Part shown: positions 28,262-37,610 of the stretch, one piece after another
How positions within the stretch are numbered: the stretch's first letter is position 1
How the letters are laid out: every line of letters starts with the position of its first letter
NCBI GenBank assembly: GCA_963814955.1
Contig: CAWFEX010000006.1
Span: forward strand, 1-64,000
Reading direction: 5' to 3'
Source: DATCJA01 sp963814955
Lineage (GTDB): Bacteria; Acidobacteriota; Vicinamibacteria; Vicinamibacterales; UBA2999
DNA length: 64,000 nt
Notes under the pieces: model-generated
Told to the model about the DNA's origin: nothing
Databases searched by the model: none
What the model saw: only the letters and a program-made list of their open reading frames with translations
Translations under genes and position numbers: made by a program

Positions 28262-30283
28262 TCAGCCGGGGCCCGACGGCATTCTGCGATTGGCGAGTAC
28301 TTTGTACACCCAGCGCAACGGCCGGGTAATACGCCAACTCTTGGACGCGTACACCTCGGTCAACCGGCGCTGTAACTCCTCGCAACGGTGGTAGATTTCG
28401 TCGCCGTCCCAACGTCCCTCGGCGTTGGACGCGGGCGGTGCGGGCCGCGCGCCCGGAGCCGGGAACCCGAAGTAACGATCGAGCTCCGGGTATTGGCGAA
28501 CGAGGTCGCGAAATTTCACTCTGAGGTGAGCGGCAATGTTCTCGGACGAGCGGTTCGTTCGCTGTATCATCGAGCTCGCGTGAATCCGATAGGACGCGAG
28601 CACCGAGGGAACGATTTCACATCGCTTTTTCGCACGCGCCAGCTTCAGCCACAGATCGTAGTCCTCCCATCCGAACCACCCATGCTCGATAAGCTCGGTG
28701 GAGTACCCTCCTACCGACAGGACGGCATCGCGGTCGAACATCGCCATAGCGTCGATGTACGGACCCCGAACCAGCGAGCGAACGTCCCACTGCCGGGCTG
28801 AAATGAGTCCCAGCGGCTCCGCATTCTGGTCCGAGAACGTGCGAATGATCGGAAAGACCGCCGCGCACCCGTCGCTCACCAGTGCCGTAAAGAGGACGCG
28901 CAGACATTCGGGATAAATCCAGTTGTCAGCATCCAGGATGAAGACCGCCCGACCGCGGGCAAGCTCTACTCCCGTATTTCTCGCTTCAGCAAGCCCGGTA
29001 TTCAGCGTCTTCCTCACCAGACGGATCGGAGTAACGGCGCGATCCATGATCGACTCGACGATGGCGCCCGAATCGTCTGTCGAGGCGTCGTCAACAACCA
29101 CGATCTCGTGCCCGCCGGGCACCGGTTCCGAGGCGAGCACGCTGGTGAGGCATTCTTCGATGTATCGCGCGTAGTCGTACAGCGTGACGACGACGCTTAC
29201 GGACGGTGGACCGGCATTCAGATAGGCACGGTTGTCGGCAACCGTACGGCAGTCGTCTCCCCGCTCACGTCGCGCGCGCGCTTCGAACATCCGCTGCATC
29301 ACATTGCGACGGTCCGTTTCATCCGACCCGCTGTCCCGGGACGATGCGGCAAACGAAACTGTGGCGCGTGAGTCATTGGTGACGGCGTCGATGAGCGGCT
29401 GGCACGTGTCGGAAACCCGCCATCGAGTCGACAGAAAGTCGTAGCCACCAGAGGCCAGTGCCGCCAGCGCCTCGGGATGTGCGAGATAGTGGGCGCACTG
29501 CGACGGAATGCTGTCGAGCGCGTCCATCACAAAGTGCTGTCCGTTGAGTAGTGGCTCCGTGCCTCGGCTCGTTTCAGTCACGAGAAGGCATCGATTCGCC
29601 AGCGCGAGGAGAGCCCGGTGTGTTTCGAAATACGTTCGCTCGCTCGAATGCACGTTCAGAACAATCTTGCTGTCGGCGAGCAGGTCGAGTCGCGCGCGGC
29701 CAGCGTAGTAGCCGGCGGTCTCCGTCGTACGGGGTGACGAGACATCGGTGAATATCATTTGACAGCGGTAACGGCTGAACGTGACGGCATGACGCGCGAA
29801 GAACTGCTCACGACGGGGAGACAGATGGCCCACGAAGAGAATGTCGATCGGTCTTTCGCCTTCTCGCGGTGTGGGGTTCGCCAGGAAGGACGCAAAGCCC
29901 AGCGGGAGGTGCGATGCGACCCTGCCGCGACGCGCGAACTCTCGACAACCCTCGGAACTGATGTCGAATATGCCCCGGCTTCGCTGCGCGTAGTGCCACG
30001 CAAGCTCGAACCACTGGCTGCCCGGCTGCTCGACATTCAAGACATGAATGTTCCCGAGGATCTTCTCGACGTGCTCGAACCCGAAGTGAGGTTCCGCAAA
30101 TAACGGAAAGAACTCGTGCGGTGCGACAACCAGGAGAAAAGTGTCCGCCGCTGGCGACGGCAGATCGTCAATCACGATCTCGTGGGCCACTTTGTGCGCT
30201 GATAAGCCCTCGGCGACGATTGAGGCGATATCAGTCATCACCTCGTTTCCCGCTGACGCGACGAGCAGCAACACGCGATTCAT
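28262..30283 (-). CDS. CgeB-like glycosyltransferase fused to a GT2 domain
   Basis: The intact 673-residue protein starts at ATG 30283 (MNRVLLLVASAGNEVMTDIAS). Residues about 1-310 resemble CgeB-like GT-B transferases (DILFVGHLSPRREQFFARHA, KIVLNVHSSERTYFETHR, LLVTETSRGTEPL). Residues about 370-620 are GT2: SVSVVVTLYDYARYIEECL, VVVDDASTDDSGAIVESI, FILDADNWIYPE and GWEDYDLWLKLARA. The tail ends with RCEELQRRLTEVYASKSWRITRPLRW, a short coiled coil plus the SxSWRxTxPLR motif common after GT2 domains. It converges on the ABC ATPase gene. Confidence 0.88.
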   Translation of the reverse strand: MNRVLLLVASAGNEVMTDIASIVAEGLSAHKVAHEIVIDDLPSPAADTFLLVVAPHEFFPLFAEPHFGFEHVEKILGNIHVLNVEQPGSQWFELAWHYAQRSRGIFDISSEGCREFARRGRVASHLPLGFASFLANPTPREGERPIDILFVGHLSPRREQFFARHAVTFSRYRCQMIFTDVSSPRTTETAGYYAGRARLDLLADSKIVLNVHSSERTYFETHRALLALANRCLLVTETSRGTEPLLNGQHFVMDALDSIPSQCAHYLAHPEALAALASGGYDFLSTRWRVSDTCQPLIDAVTNDSRATVSFAASSRDSGSDETDRRNVMQRMFEARARRERGDDCRTVADNRAYLNAGPPSVSVVVTLYDYARYIEECLTSVLASEPVPGGHEIVVVDDASTDDSGAIVESIMDRAVTPIRLVRKTLNTGLAEARNTGVELARGRAVFILDADNWIYPECLRVLFTALVSDGCAAVFPIIRTFSDQNAEPLGLISARQWDVRSLVRGPYIDAMAMFDRDAVLSVGGYSTELIEHGWFGWEDYDLWLKLARAKKRCEIVPSVLASYRIHASSMIQRTNRSSENIAAHLRVKFRDLVRQYPELDRYFGFPAPGARPAPPASNAEGRWDGDEIYHRCEELQRRLTEVYASKSWRITRPLRWVYKVLANRRMPSGPG

Positions 30284-30324
30284 GATGGTCTCGCTATTGT
30301 TCAGGTCGACCAGCGTCGAGGCAA

Positions 30325-31146
30325 CTAGGCTCTGCCGAAAGCATAGACATCCTGATGGTTGTCCCAGCCCTGTTCTTCGAACAGCACACGTTTCCAGGGC
30401 CCGGCAAGGCGCGCAGCAGCGTCCGTCCACGGCGGTGCCGCCAGCGAAATGCCATATTCGTCGCCGTCGAGCGACGCGTAACCGTATCCCTTTGCTTCGA
30501 ACCCAGTCACCAGCGCACCTTGGGATTCGTCGGAAAGGCCATACGTCACACTTCCGCTTTTGATCCACTCCAACGACTGACGACCGTGCATGGTGAAGAC
30601 GCAGACGCCTTTGTCGCTCAGATGCCGATAGAACAGCCGCAAGAACGCTGCGGTTCGCTGTTCGTCGAGATGCGTCAAGAGTGACCCGCACCAGATCAGA
30701 TCGAAGGTTCCTGGAATGGTGATGGTGTCGACGTCGAAACTTGAAACCACGGTGTCGACCTCGAACGTGCGAGAGCAAAACTCCAGGGCGCTCACATCTA
30801 TGTCGCCGCACGAGATTCGGGCGCCGCCGAACATCGTGCGCAGCCATCTGAGAACGCGTCCGTAGCCCGAAGGAAAATCGAGAACCGCCCTGACATGATT
30901 CAGATCGTCTGGATTCGCAAACGCCCGACGAATGCACCTGATGGCGGACAGGCCGACACGAAGGTAGTGATCGGCCCGGCCGGCGATGTACATGGAATCG
31001 CGCGGATCTACGTCGAGGGATATAGTCGCGAGTAGATTCCGCTCCGCAGGGGCAAGAGATTCGGAATCGAAAAGACCTCGCCTGGCTGCCGTGAAATCCC
31101 GGTATCGCCTCCAGTCACTTCGCAGAGAGCGACTTCGCAAAAGCAT
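30325..31146 (-). CDS. Class I SAM-dependent methyltransferase
   Basis: The 273-residue cytosolic protein has motif I as VRAVLDFPSGYGRVLRWL, an acidic motif II ISCGDIDVSALEFC and motif IV FDLIWCGSLLTHLDE. GVCVFTMHGRQSLEW lies in the position of the later beta strand. It may methylate a sugar or glycan end in the polysaccharide pathway, since it precedes the CgeB-GT2 gene by about 40 bp in the same direction. It is complete and shows no frame break. Confidence 0.85.
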   Translation of the reverse strand: MLLRSRSLRSDWRRYRDFTAARRGLFDSESLAPAERNLLATISLDVDPRDSMYIAGRADHYLRVGLSAIRCIRRAFANPDDLNHVRAVLDFPSGYGRVLRWLRTMFGGARISCGDIDVSALEFCSRTFEVDTVVSSFDVDTITIPGTFDLIWCGSLLTHLDEQRTAAFLRLFYRHLSDKGVCVFTMHGRQSLEWIKSGSVTYGLSDESQGALVTGFEAKGYGYASLDGDEYGISLAAPPWTDAAARLAGPWKRVLFEEQGWDNHQDVYAFGRA

Positions 31147-31235
31147 CGCAAGTTCAAATTGTATTCAATGAGCGACGGCGGAGGCGCGTTGAAGTCCAAA
31201 CCCGAGAGACGAAGCGTGCGAGGTAGTATCAACCT

Positions 31236-31703
31236 GTGAAGAACTGCACCGGAGTTGCCGATAGCGCCGCAACTCTTCGCAAACTGGATCGCAGGCCTGT
31301 TCCAGACGTCGAAGACGAGATCCGTGCGTTCATGGTCGTTAGAAACGAAGTTGATCTCCTGCCGGCGAATCTTGCGCATCATCGCGCTCTCGGCGTCGCG
31401 CGCTTCTTCGTCGTCGACAACGGATCACCTTCAACGTGGTGGACCAGCCCGAACTCAAGATTGCCTGGATGTATACGGGCCGGCCGGAGCGGGTAATCTG
31501 TCGCAGGCTCGACATTCACTACATGGTCCGGCACGACGAACGGAATCGACACGTTCACCGAACTGCACGAGCTGGGTCTCTTCACGCACGATGAATACCG
31601 TCGCGCCTTCATGGACGCCGGTCTCACCGTCGAGCACGATCCCGTGGGGTTGTTCAACCGCGGCCTTTACATAGGAATCAGGCCAACAGCCGCATCGCAG
31701 TAA
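31236..31703 (+). pseudogene. Remnant joining a glycosyltransferase head to a methyltransferase tail
   Basis: From a GTG at 31236 the frame encodes DEIRAFMVVRNEVDLLPANLAHHRALGVARFFVVDNGS, the beginning of a GT2/GT92-like enzyme. At about 31425 the similarity ends. A different frame then gives ITFNVVDQPELKIAWMYTG and, after another one-base slip near 31531, GTTNGIDTFTELHELGLFTHDEYRRAFMDAG and VEHDPVGLFNRGLYIGI, a typical methyltransferase C-terminus ending at TAA 31701-31703. The middle of both genes is missing. This looks like a deletion scar, not a functional gene. Confidence 0.6.
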
Positions 31704-31791
31704 TCCCGCTCGCGCGTTGCGGCCGTTCGCGCCACGGCGTGTCACCAACCAATCCCGAATCTGCCACGGATTCGGCTGCCTGACAGGAACT

Positions 31792-31808
31792 TCAGGAAAT
31801 CTTCAGTT
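31792..31808 (+). promoter_or_regulatory. TTCAG direct-repeat box upstream of TonB receptor
   Basis: CTTCAGGAAATCTTCAG contains two CTTCAG half-sites 11 bp apart, one helical turn, as expected for an OmpR/PhoB-type response regulator dimer. It is 84 bp before the receptor ATG. An identical 17-mer lies upstream of the second TonB receptor gene (40080-40096, opposite strand). Regulator unknown. Confidence 0.55.
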
Positions 31809-31892
31809 GTAAGGCGCCAGCGTTGATCGTAGCGTCGTGCCCCGATGCGGATTCGCGATCGCGTTCAACGCTCTTGCTTCGTGAGGACTGCC

Positions 31893-34283
31893 ATGTATGC
31901 CGTTCGCATTCTTTGTGTGGTTATTACCCTGACGTTGGTGTTTGTCGCCTCAGCTTCCGCGCAGAGCGGCTCGATGGAAGTGCGGGTCGTCGATCCGGAT
32001 CGTGCCGCCGTCGCAGGCGCAGCCGTGGTCTTCACGCACCTTCCATCGGGCGTGCTGCAGACCGGCATCACGCGCGACGACGGAACCGTTCAGATCGAGG
32101 GACTGCCGGCCGGCGAGTACCGTGTGGAAGTTACGGCAACCGGCTTCACCCTGCACACGCAGACCGTCACGATCGGCACTCAGGCTCGCACCCTCGACAT
32201 CACACTGCAGCTCGGTGGGTTCCGCGAAGAGATCACGGTCGAGGGTGTCGCGACGGTACCAACGATCGGCCGAATCAGAACGCCGCTGCGGGACCAGCCG
32301 CTCACGGTGAACACGCTGACCTCGACGTTCCTCGAGAACCATGCCATCAACGACGTCGTCACCGCACTCCAAAACGTGTCCTCTGTCGCGGCGTACACCA
32401 CGTATGGCGTCTACCAGTCATACGTGTTCCGCGGCTTCAGCGACTCGGTGATGATGGTGGACGGCATCCGGAACGAAGGCAATCGGGTCAACACCCAGCT
32501 CGCCAACGTCGACCGGCTCGAAGTGCTGAAAGGGCCGGCATCCGTGCTGTACGGCAGCAGCGCCATCGGGGGAACGGTCAACCTGGTCCTCAAGAAGCCG
32601 TCGCCCGAGCCGGTGTATGACTTTTCGATGGGCGCCGGACGGTGGGAGACCTACCGCGGTTCGTTCGGCGCGGGCGGCCGCATCGTCGGCGACGGGAACG
32701 GCCTGTTCTATCGCTTCGACATCGGCGGCGAGTCGGCCACGAACTTCCGGCACGATCCTTCAAAACGTCTGAACGTCACGCCGTCGCTCATGTGGAAGAT
32801 CTCGAACGCCGCGCAGCTCGACGTGCGCCACATGTTCGATCGCGTTCGCGTGAGCGGCGACGGCGGCATTCCGCTCGTCCCTCTGGCTGCCGGCTTCGTG
32901 CCCGATCCGGAACGAACGGCCATCGGGGATCCCCTGTCCCGCGCCGTGCAAGGTGACGGTACGGACGTCATTCCGAAGGTCGACCGGGGCATTCGGTACA
33001 ACACGCCTCAGGACTTCGGAGTGGGCGTCGAACACAACACCCGCGTCAGCTACTCGCAGTTGTTCGGCCCGCTCGCGTTCCGCGACACCGTGGGATACAG
33101 ATATTTTGACGACCACTACTGGGTGACGGAGTTCCTGGACGTGACGCCGCCGAGCCGCGTCAACAGAGGTTTGCTCTACTTCAAGCATCATGGCCGCCCC
33201 TGGGTCAATCAGGCGGAGCTTGCCGGACGCGTGAAGTTCGGCGTGGACCACGATGTCCTCGTCGGGTGGGACTACCAGCTGTATGACAACTACACTGACC
33301 GGCGCGCCGGCGCGAATTTCAATACGACGCCTGTGGACCTCTTCAACCCGGTGGAGACCCACGCATCGGTCGACCCGTTGAGCTTTCCGGTCACACGGAT
33401 CGACTACTCCACGCAGCGCACCCATGCACTGTTCGTCCAGGACGCGCTGGCCTTGACCTCACAACTGAAAGTGGTGGCAGGAGTGCGTGTCGACCGGCTC
33501 AGGCGCAGCGCACACAACAACCCGGTCGCCAACGGCACGGAGACCGAGGGGCCCATAACGAGGGGCCGATCGGGAGATGTCACCTACCGGGCCGGATTCG
33601 TATATCAGCCTACTGCCGCGCTCGATATCTACACGCAGAATTCCACATCGTTCAGACCAAACTTCAGCGTTCAGCCTGACGGCGCTCTGCTCGATCCGGA
33701 GTACGGCGTGCTGTACGAAGTGGGACAGCGATTCCGGATGATGCAGGAGCGACTGGAGCTGTCGTCCGCCGTCTATCAGATCGAGAAACGGAACGTCGCC
33801 CGCTCCATCGGCGGCGGCTGGTTCGAGCAGATCGGTAAAGTAAGATCACGCGGATTCGAAGCCGACCTGCGCGGCAGGCTGACGCCCACGTGGACAGTCG
33901 ATCTCGGATACGGATTCACCCGGGCGAGATTGCTCGACTACCTGACGAATGCCGGCATGAATCTCTCCGGCAACGTGCCGCGGCGCGCGCCCGAGCATAC
34001 GCTGAGCGTATCGACGTCCTACGCGTGGCAGAATGGCCTCTCGGTGATGGGCGGAGCGCGAGTGGTCTCGGAACAGTTCATCAACGACAACAACGCCGTC
34101 GCGTTCAATCCGTATGAGCTGCTCAATCTCGGCGCCTCCTACACTCGGGGCCGCGTGCAGGTGGCGCTCAACCTGACCAACCTGACCGACCGCGTCTACT
34201 GGATCTCGTCGCTCGGGAATCGCCAGCTGTATCCGGGCCAGCCCTTCAACGCCATCGCGACAGTGCGCGTGAGGACGAACTGA
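31893..34283 (+). CDS. TonB-dependent siderophore-type outer-membrane receptor
   Basis: The intact 796-residue protein has a signal peptide (MYAVRILCVVITLTLVFVASASAQ), then a carboxypeptidase-regulatory-like domain (residues about 28-110, MEVRVVDPDRAAVAGAAVVF). The plug domain follows with RTPLRDQPLTVNTLTSTFLEN, VLKGPASVLYGSSAIGGTVNL and VFRGFSDSVMMVDGIR. A 22-strand barrel ends in GQPFNAIATVRVRTN rather than aromatic F. Residue order and RDQPLTVNTLT-like sequence fit ferric-siderophore receptors. ATG 31893 follows a GTGAGGA ribosome-binding site. Its TGA overlaps the ATG of the PepSY gene. Confidence 0.93.
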   Translation: MYAVRILCVVITLTLVFVASASAQSGSMEVRVVDPDRAAVAGAAVVFTHLPSGVLQTGITRDDGTVQIEGLPAGEYRVEVTATGFTLHTQTVTIGTQARTLDITLQLGGFREEITVEGVATVPTIGRIRTPLRDQPLTVNTLTSTFLENHAINDVVTALQNVSSVAAYTTYGVYQSYVFRGFSDSVMMVDGIRNEGNRVNTQLANVDRLEVLKGPASVLYGSSAIGGTVNLVLKKPSPEPVYDFSMGAGRWETYRGSFGAGGRIVGDGNGLFYRFDIGGESATNFRHDPSKRLNVTPSLMWKISNAAQLDVRHMFDRVRVSGDGGIPLVPLAAGFVPDPERTAIGDPLSRAVQGDGTDVIPKVDRGIRYNTPQDFGVGVEHNTRVSYSQLFGPLAFRDTVGYRYFDDHYWVTEFLDVTPPSRVNRGLLYFKHHGRPWVNQAELAGRVKFGVDHDVLVGWDYQLYDNYTDRRAGANFNTTPVDLFNPVETHASVDPLSFPVTRIDYSTQRTHALFVQDALALTSQLKVVAGVRVDRLRRSAHNNPVANGTETEGPITRGRSGDVTYRAGFVYQPTAALDIYTQNSTSFRPNFSVQPDGALLDPEYGVLYEVGQRFRMMQERLELSSAVYQIEKRNVARSIGGGWFEQIGKVRSRGFEADLRGRLTPTWTVDLGYGFTRARLLDYLTNAGMNLSGNVPRRAPEHTLSVSTSYAWQNGLSVMGGARVVSEQFINDNNAVAFNPYELLNLGASYTRGRVQVALNLTNLTDRVYWISSLGNRQLYPGQPFNAIATVRVRTN

Positions 34284-36256
34284 TGCTGTCAAGCGCGCGA
34301 AGCGCGCCAAGAGATACTGTCAGCCAGCCGCGGGCACGGCGAGCCTTTAAGGACCGGGCCCGTGGCTGGCTCGACTGGAAAAGATGGCTCGTTTACAGCC
34401 ACCGGTGGCTGGGGATCCTTGGAGGCGTGCTGTTCGTTGCCTGGTTCATCTCGGGCGTCGTGATGATGTACGCCCGCATGCCCGGGCTTGCCTCTGAAGA
34501 ACGGCTCGCGCGCGCGCCAGCACTCGACCTGTCCACGGCAACGGTTTCACCGCTCGAAGCGGCCAGGGCCGTTGGCCTCGCCTCCGACGACGCGGCGGCG
34601 CTGGCCGAGTTGACGCGGCCCGGAACCGAGACCACTGCGCAGAAGATCGCCGCCGAGATCTCGGTCGAGCGGGTTCGCGTCGGCATGTTCGGCAATCGAC
34701 CGATCTACCGTTTCGGCGCCGGCCGGAACGAAACCATCGTATTCGCTGACACCGCCGAGGTCCTCGCCCCGGTCGAGAGGGCCGAAGCGGAAGCGATCGC
34801 GCGGCGTTACGCGCCCGATTACACGGGAACTTTTGTGTACGACGGCTACCTGACCGAGCCCGATCAGTGGACGCTGCAGGCGCGCGGACTGATGCCGATG
34901 CACCGCTTCGCGCTGGACGACAGCGACGCGACGCGCCTGTACGTCTCGTCGATCACCGGCGATGTGGTGCTGAGAACAACGGGCCGCGAGCGCTTCTGGG
35001 GTTACCTGGGCCCGGTCACGCACTGGGTGTACTTCACACCGTTCCGCAAGAATGGCACGGTATGGAGCGAATTCATCATCTGGTCGTCGCTGATCGGGTG
35101 CGTGATGTGTCTCACCGGGCTGATCTGGGGCCTGTGGCGCTACTCACCCATGAGCCGGTTCAGACTGAGGCGGATACCCTCGCAGTCGCCGTATGCCGGC
35201 CTCATGAAGTGGCACCACTACACAGGCCTTGTGTTCGGCGTAATCACGCTGACGTGGACGTACAGCGGCCTGCTGTCGATGGGGCCTTTCAACTGGTTTT
35301 CTTCGCCTGGCGTTACCGCACAACAGCGCGACGCGTTCACGGGCGGCCCCTTACGTGTCGATCTGCTGACGCTCGAGAACATGCGGAGGTCAGTCGCGGA
35401 GATCGAACGTTCCCTCGGATTGCAACGCGCGGAAGCATCGGTCAAGGAGCTCGAGGCGACGCAGTTCCGCGGCGAGCCGTTCTGGCTCGCGCAGCGCGCG
35501 CCGTCGGCCGCTGAGGCCGTGCAATGGATGCACGTCGGATTGAGGCCGCGTGCGCCGCGACCGGAGCTCGAGCATCGATACGTCTCGGCGGTTCATCCGG
35601 AGGCCGGCACCTTCGAGCGGTTCGACGAGCCGCGATTCGGCGGGGACTCGATGATCGAGCTCGCCCGCGCCGCGATGCCCGGCGTGCCTGTGGAAGACGC
35701 GGAGTGGCTGCACGAGTACGACGCCCACTATTACGATTTGCGGGCCGGGCGGCCGCTACCGGTATTGCGCGTTCGTTATGCCGACGAAGCGCAGACGTGG
35801 CTCTACGTGGATCCGCGTCGCGGCGCGATCGTGCAGAGAACGGACGACACTCGCCGGCTCCGGCGCTGGCTCTACCAGGGGCTGCACAGCCTCGATTTCC
35901 CGTCGATCTATTACAAACGCCCTCTCTGGGATATCGTCGTGATCGGCTTGAGCATCGGCGGACTGGCGTTGAGCGCCACAACGCTGGTGCCGGCGTGGCG
36001 GCGGCTGCGTCGCCACGCTCGCGCCGGTTTGTCGCGGCTGGCCGCGCTTGGACCGCTATGCGGCTCGTTGCGAGAATTTCGTACTCGTTGTGACGCGCCT
36101 AGCGGTCCTAGGCGCGCGAAGCGCGCCAAAAGAGACTGGCAACCAGCCAAGGGCACTGCGGGGATATCAAGGGCAGAGCCCTTGGCTGGTTCCATGGTTG
36201 ACCCGCGCGCAGGCCGTCACGTGCCAAGGCCTGCCCGGCCATCCGGGAGCGGATGA
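34283..36256 (+). CDS. PepSY-associated transmembrane protein (ferric-chelate reductase-like)
   Basis: The 657-residue protein has four to five membrane helices: WLGILGGVLFVAWFISGVVMMYA, FIIWSSLIGCVMCLTGLIWGLW, YTGLVFGVITLTWTYSGLLS and IVVIGLSIGGLALSATTLVPAW. Conserved histidines lie in YSHRWLG, LMKWHHYTG and LYQGLHSLDF, likely heme ligands. Such PepSY_TM proteins follow TonB receptors and reduce imported iron chelates. The ATG overlaps the receptor stop (TGATG). Residues about 4-29 and the last 50 or so are encoded by two copies of a dispersed structured repeat, so the termini are probably not functional family sequence. Confidence 0.85.
   Translation: MLSSARSAPRDTVSQPRARRAFKDRARGWLDWKRWLVYSHRWLGILGGVLFVAWFISGVVMMYARMPGLASEERLARAPALDLSTATVSPLEAARAVGLASDDAAALAELTRPGTETTAQKIAAEISVERVRVGMFGNRPIYRFGAGRNETIVFADTAEVLAPVERAEAEAIARRYAPDYTGTFVYDGYLTEPDQWTLQARGLMPMHRFALDDSDATRLYVSSITGDVVLRTTGRERFWGYLGPVTHWVYFTPFRKNGTVWSEFIIWSSLIGCVMCLTGLIWGLWRYSPMSRFRLRRIPSQSPYAGLMKWHHYTGLVFGVITLTWTYSGLLSMGPFNWFSSPGVTAQQRDAFTGGPLRVDLLTLENMRRSVAEIERSLGLQRAEASVKELEATQFRGEPFWLAQRAPSAAEAVQWMHVGLRPRAPRPELEHRYVSAVHPEAGTFERFDEPRFGGDSMIELARAAMPGVPVEDAEWLHEYDAHYYDLRAGRPLPVLRVRYADEAQTWLYVDPRRGAIVQRTDDTRRLRRWLYQGLHSLDFPSIYYKRPLWDIVVIGLSIGGLALSATTLVPAWRRLRRHARAGLSRLAALGPLCGSLREFRTRCDAPSGPRRAKRAKRDWQPAKGTAGISRAEPLAGSMVDPRAGRHVPRPARPSGSG
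34293..34369 (+). repeat. Two-hairpin structured repeat, copy A
   Basis: The element starts with GCGCGC-GAA-GCGCGC, a stable hairpin, then a longer stem with arms at 34324-34335 (CCAGCCGCGGGC) and 34358-34369 (GCCCGTGGCTGG). It lies inside the beginning of the PepSY gene. A second copy in the same orientation is at 36111-36189 with paired base changes in the long stem. Confidence 0.7.
36111..36189 (+). repeat. Two-hairpin structured repeat, copy B
   Basis: GGCGCGC-GAA-GCGCGCC (36111-36127) is followed by a perfect 12-bp stem: CCAGCCAAGGGC (36143-36154) with GCCCTTGGCTGG (36178-36189). Upstream arms GCGCCTA (36095-36101) and TAGGCGC (36109-36115) extend the symmetry. It lies in the 3' end of the PepSY reading frame and matches copy A in layout and order. 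Confidence 0.7.
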
Positions 36257-36282
36257 AACCCGAGCGATCACAGGAGATAGAC

Positions 36283-37555
36283 ATGCAGTTCAGGTTGCCG
36301 GCGTTGCTCGTCGCCGCCCTCGTGATAATGGCAGCCTCATGTTCGCGTGAGCCCGGCGGCGCAAACGGTGCTGCCGAATCACCGGCGACCGCGCCGGCTT
36401 GGACGGTTCAGGTGCAAACCGTGTCGTCGCCGGCCGGGCCTGCCACGATGCTGCCCCGGTTAACAGCTTCCGATCGCGGTCTCATTCTGAGTTGGGTCGA
36501 ACGCGAGGGACCGAAGGAGCGCCTCAGATTTGCCGAGCGCACGTCCTCCGGCTGGAGCGAACCGACCACGGTCGCATCGGGCGACAACTGGTTCCTCAGT
36601 TATGCCGATCCCCCGACGGTCCTGCGGCGGCCGAACGGCATGCTCGTCGCCAACTGGCTCATTTCGACGAATCCCATCTACGAGGGGTCCGACGTGAATC
36701 TGTCGTACTCGCAGGACAACGGCAAGACCTGGGCTCGGCCCATCGTCCCTCACCACGACGGCACAGAACAGCAGCATGCATTTTCGTCGCTGTTCGAATT
36801 ACCGGGGAACGGGCTTGGGGTGATCTGGCTCGATGGACGCGATGTGCAGCCCAGCGAGGCCAATCCCGAAGGTGGACCCATGGCGCTGCGTTACGCCGCG
36901 TACGACGCACAGTGGAAGCGCACGGGCGAAGGCGTTGTCGATTCGCGGGCGTGCGAATGTTGTTCGACGACGGTGGCGGTCACCGCGGACGGAATACTCA
37001 CTGCATTTCGCGACCGCTCCGACAAGGAGATCCGTGATATCGCGGTGTCGCGGCTCGAGGGCGGCAAGTGGACGGAAGCCACGCGCGTCCACGACGACAA
37101 CTGGGAAGTCTATGGCTGTCCGGTGAACGGTCCGATGCTGAGCGCCAGAGGGCGCGATGTCGTGGTGGCCTGGTTCACCGCCAAAGACGACAAGGGTCAG
37201 GCATGGGCTGCGTTCTCGAGCGACGCGGGTCGCAGCTGGGGGCAGCCGATTCGACTCGATGACGGAGTGTCGCTTGGCCGCGTCGGGGTCGATCTCCTCG
37301 ATGACGGGTCGGCTGTCGCTTCATGGGTTGAATCTGCAGACAAACAATCGCAGGTCAAGCTGCGGCGGATTCAGCCATCAGGTGCGCGATCCGACGCCGT
37401 AGCCAGTTTCGAGCGCCTCGGCGAGGCTTGCGATGGATTTCCCGCGCATCGCGCGCACGGGCAAGGAGCTCGTCCTCGCGTGGACCGAGAGGGTCGGCAC
37501 CGGCGACAGCGACGCGTCGTTCCAGGTGCAGACTGCGGTCGCCACACTCCCGTAG
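36283..37555 (+). CDS. BNR/sialidase-like beta-propeller lipoprotein, frameshifted near the end
   Basis: ATG 36283 follows a good Shine-Dalgarno (AGGAGA). The lipoprotein leader is MQFRLPALLVAALVIMAASC with cleavage before Cys. The mature part shows propeller repeats: RGLILSWVEREG, VNLSYSQDNGKTWARP, WAAFSSDAGRSWGQP (Asp-box SxDxGxxW repeats). A paired CC occurs in SRACECCSTTVAVT. Near 37410-37440 the frame slips and continues as MDFPRIARTGKELVLAWTERVG to a TAG at 37553-37555, which lies inside a dispersed palindrome. It is an outer-surface protein of unknown ligand, perhaps part of the TonB/PepSY operon. Confidence 0.8.
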
Positions 37556-37606
37556 GGCGGGCCTTCACGGTTCAGACTCCCGTAGGGCGGGCCTTTACGG
37601 CCCGCC
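37546..37606. repeat. Tandem CCCGTAGGGCGGGCC repeats, probable shared terminator
   Basis: ACTCCCGTAGGGCGGGCCTT occurs twice, 30 bp apart (from 37546 and from 37576). The second copy folds into a GC-rich hairpin with an 8-bp stem (37586-37606). It lies between convergent genes and contains the BNR stop codon. Confidence 0.65.
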
Positions 37607-37610
37607 GCTT

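Noticed and set aside
16858..31703. Defence island or prophage
   Set aside because: All recognisable genes are glycosyltransferases, transporter parts or methyltransferases; no integrase, phage structural, nuclease or defence gene was seen.
37546..37606. CRISPR-like repeat pair
   Set aside because: Two units with a 30-bp period and no spacers of regular length or cas genes. It is a palindromic terminator-like repeat.
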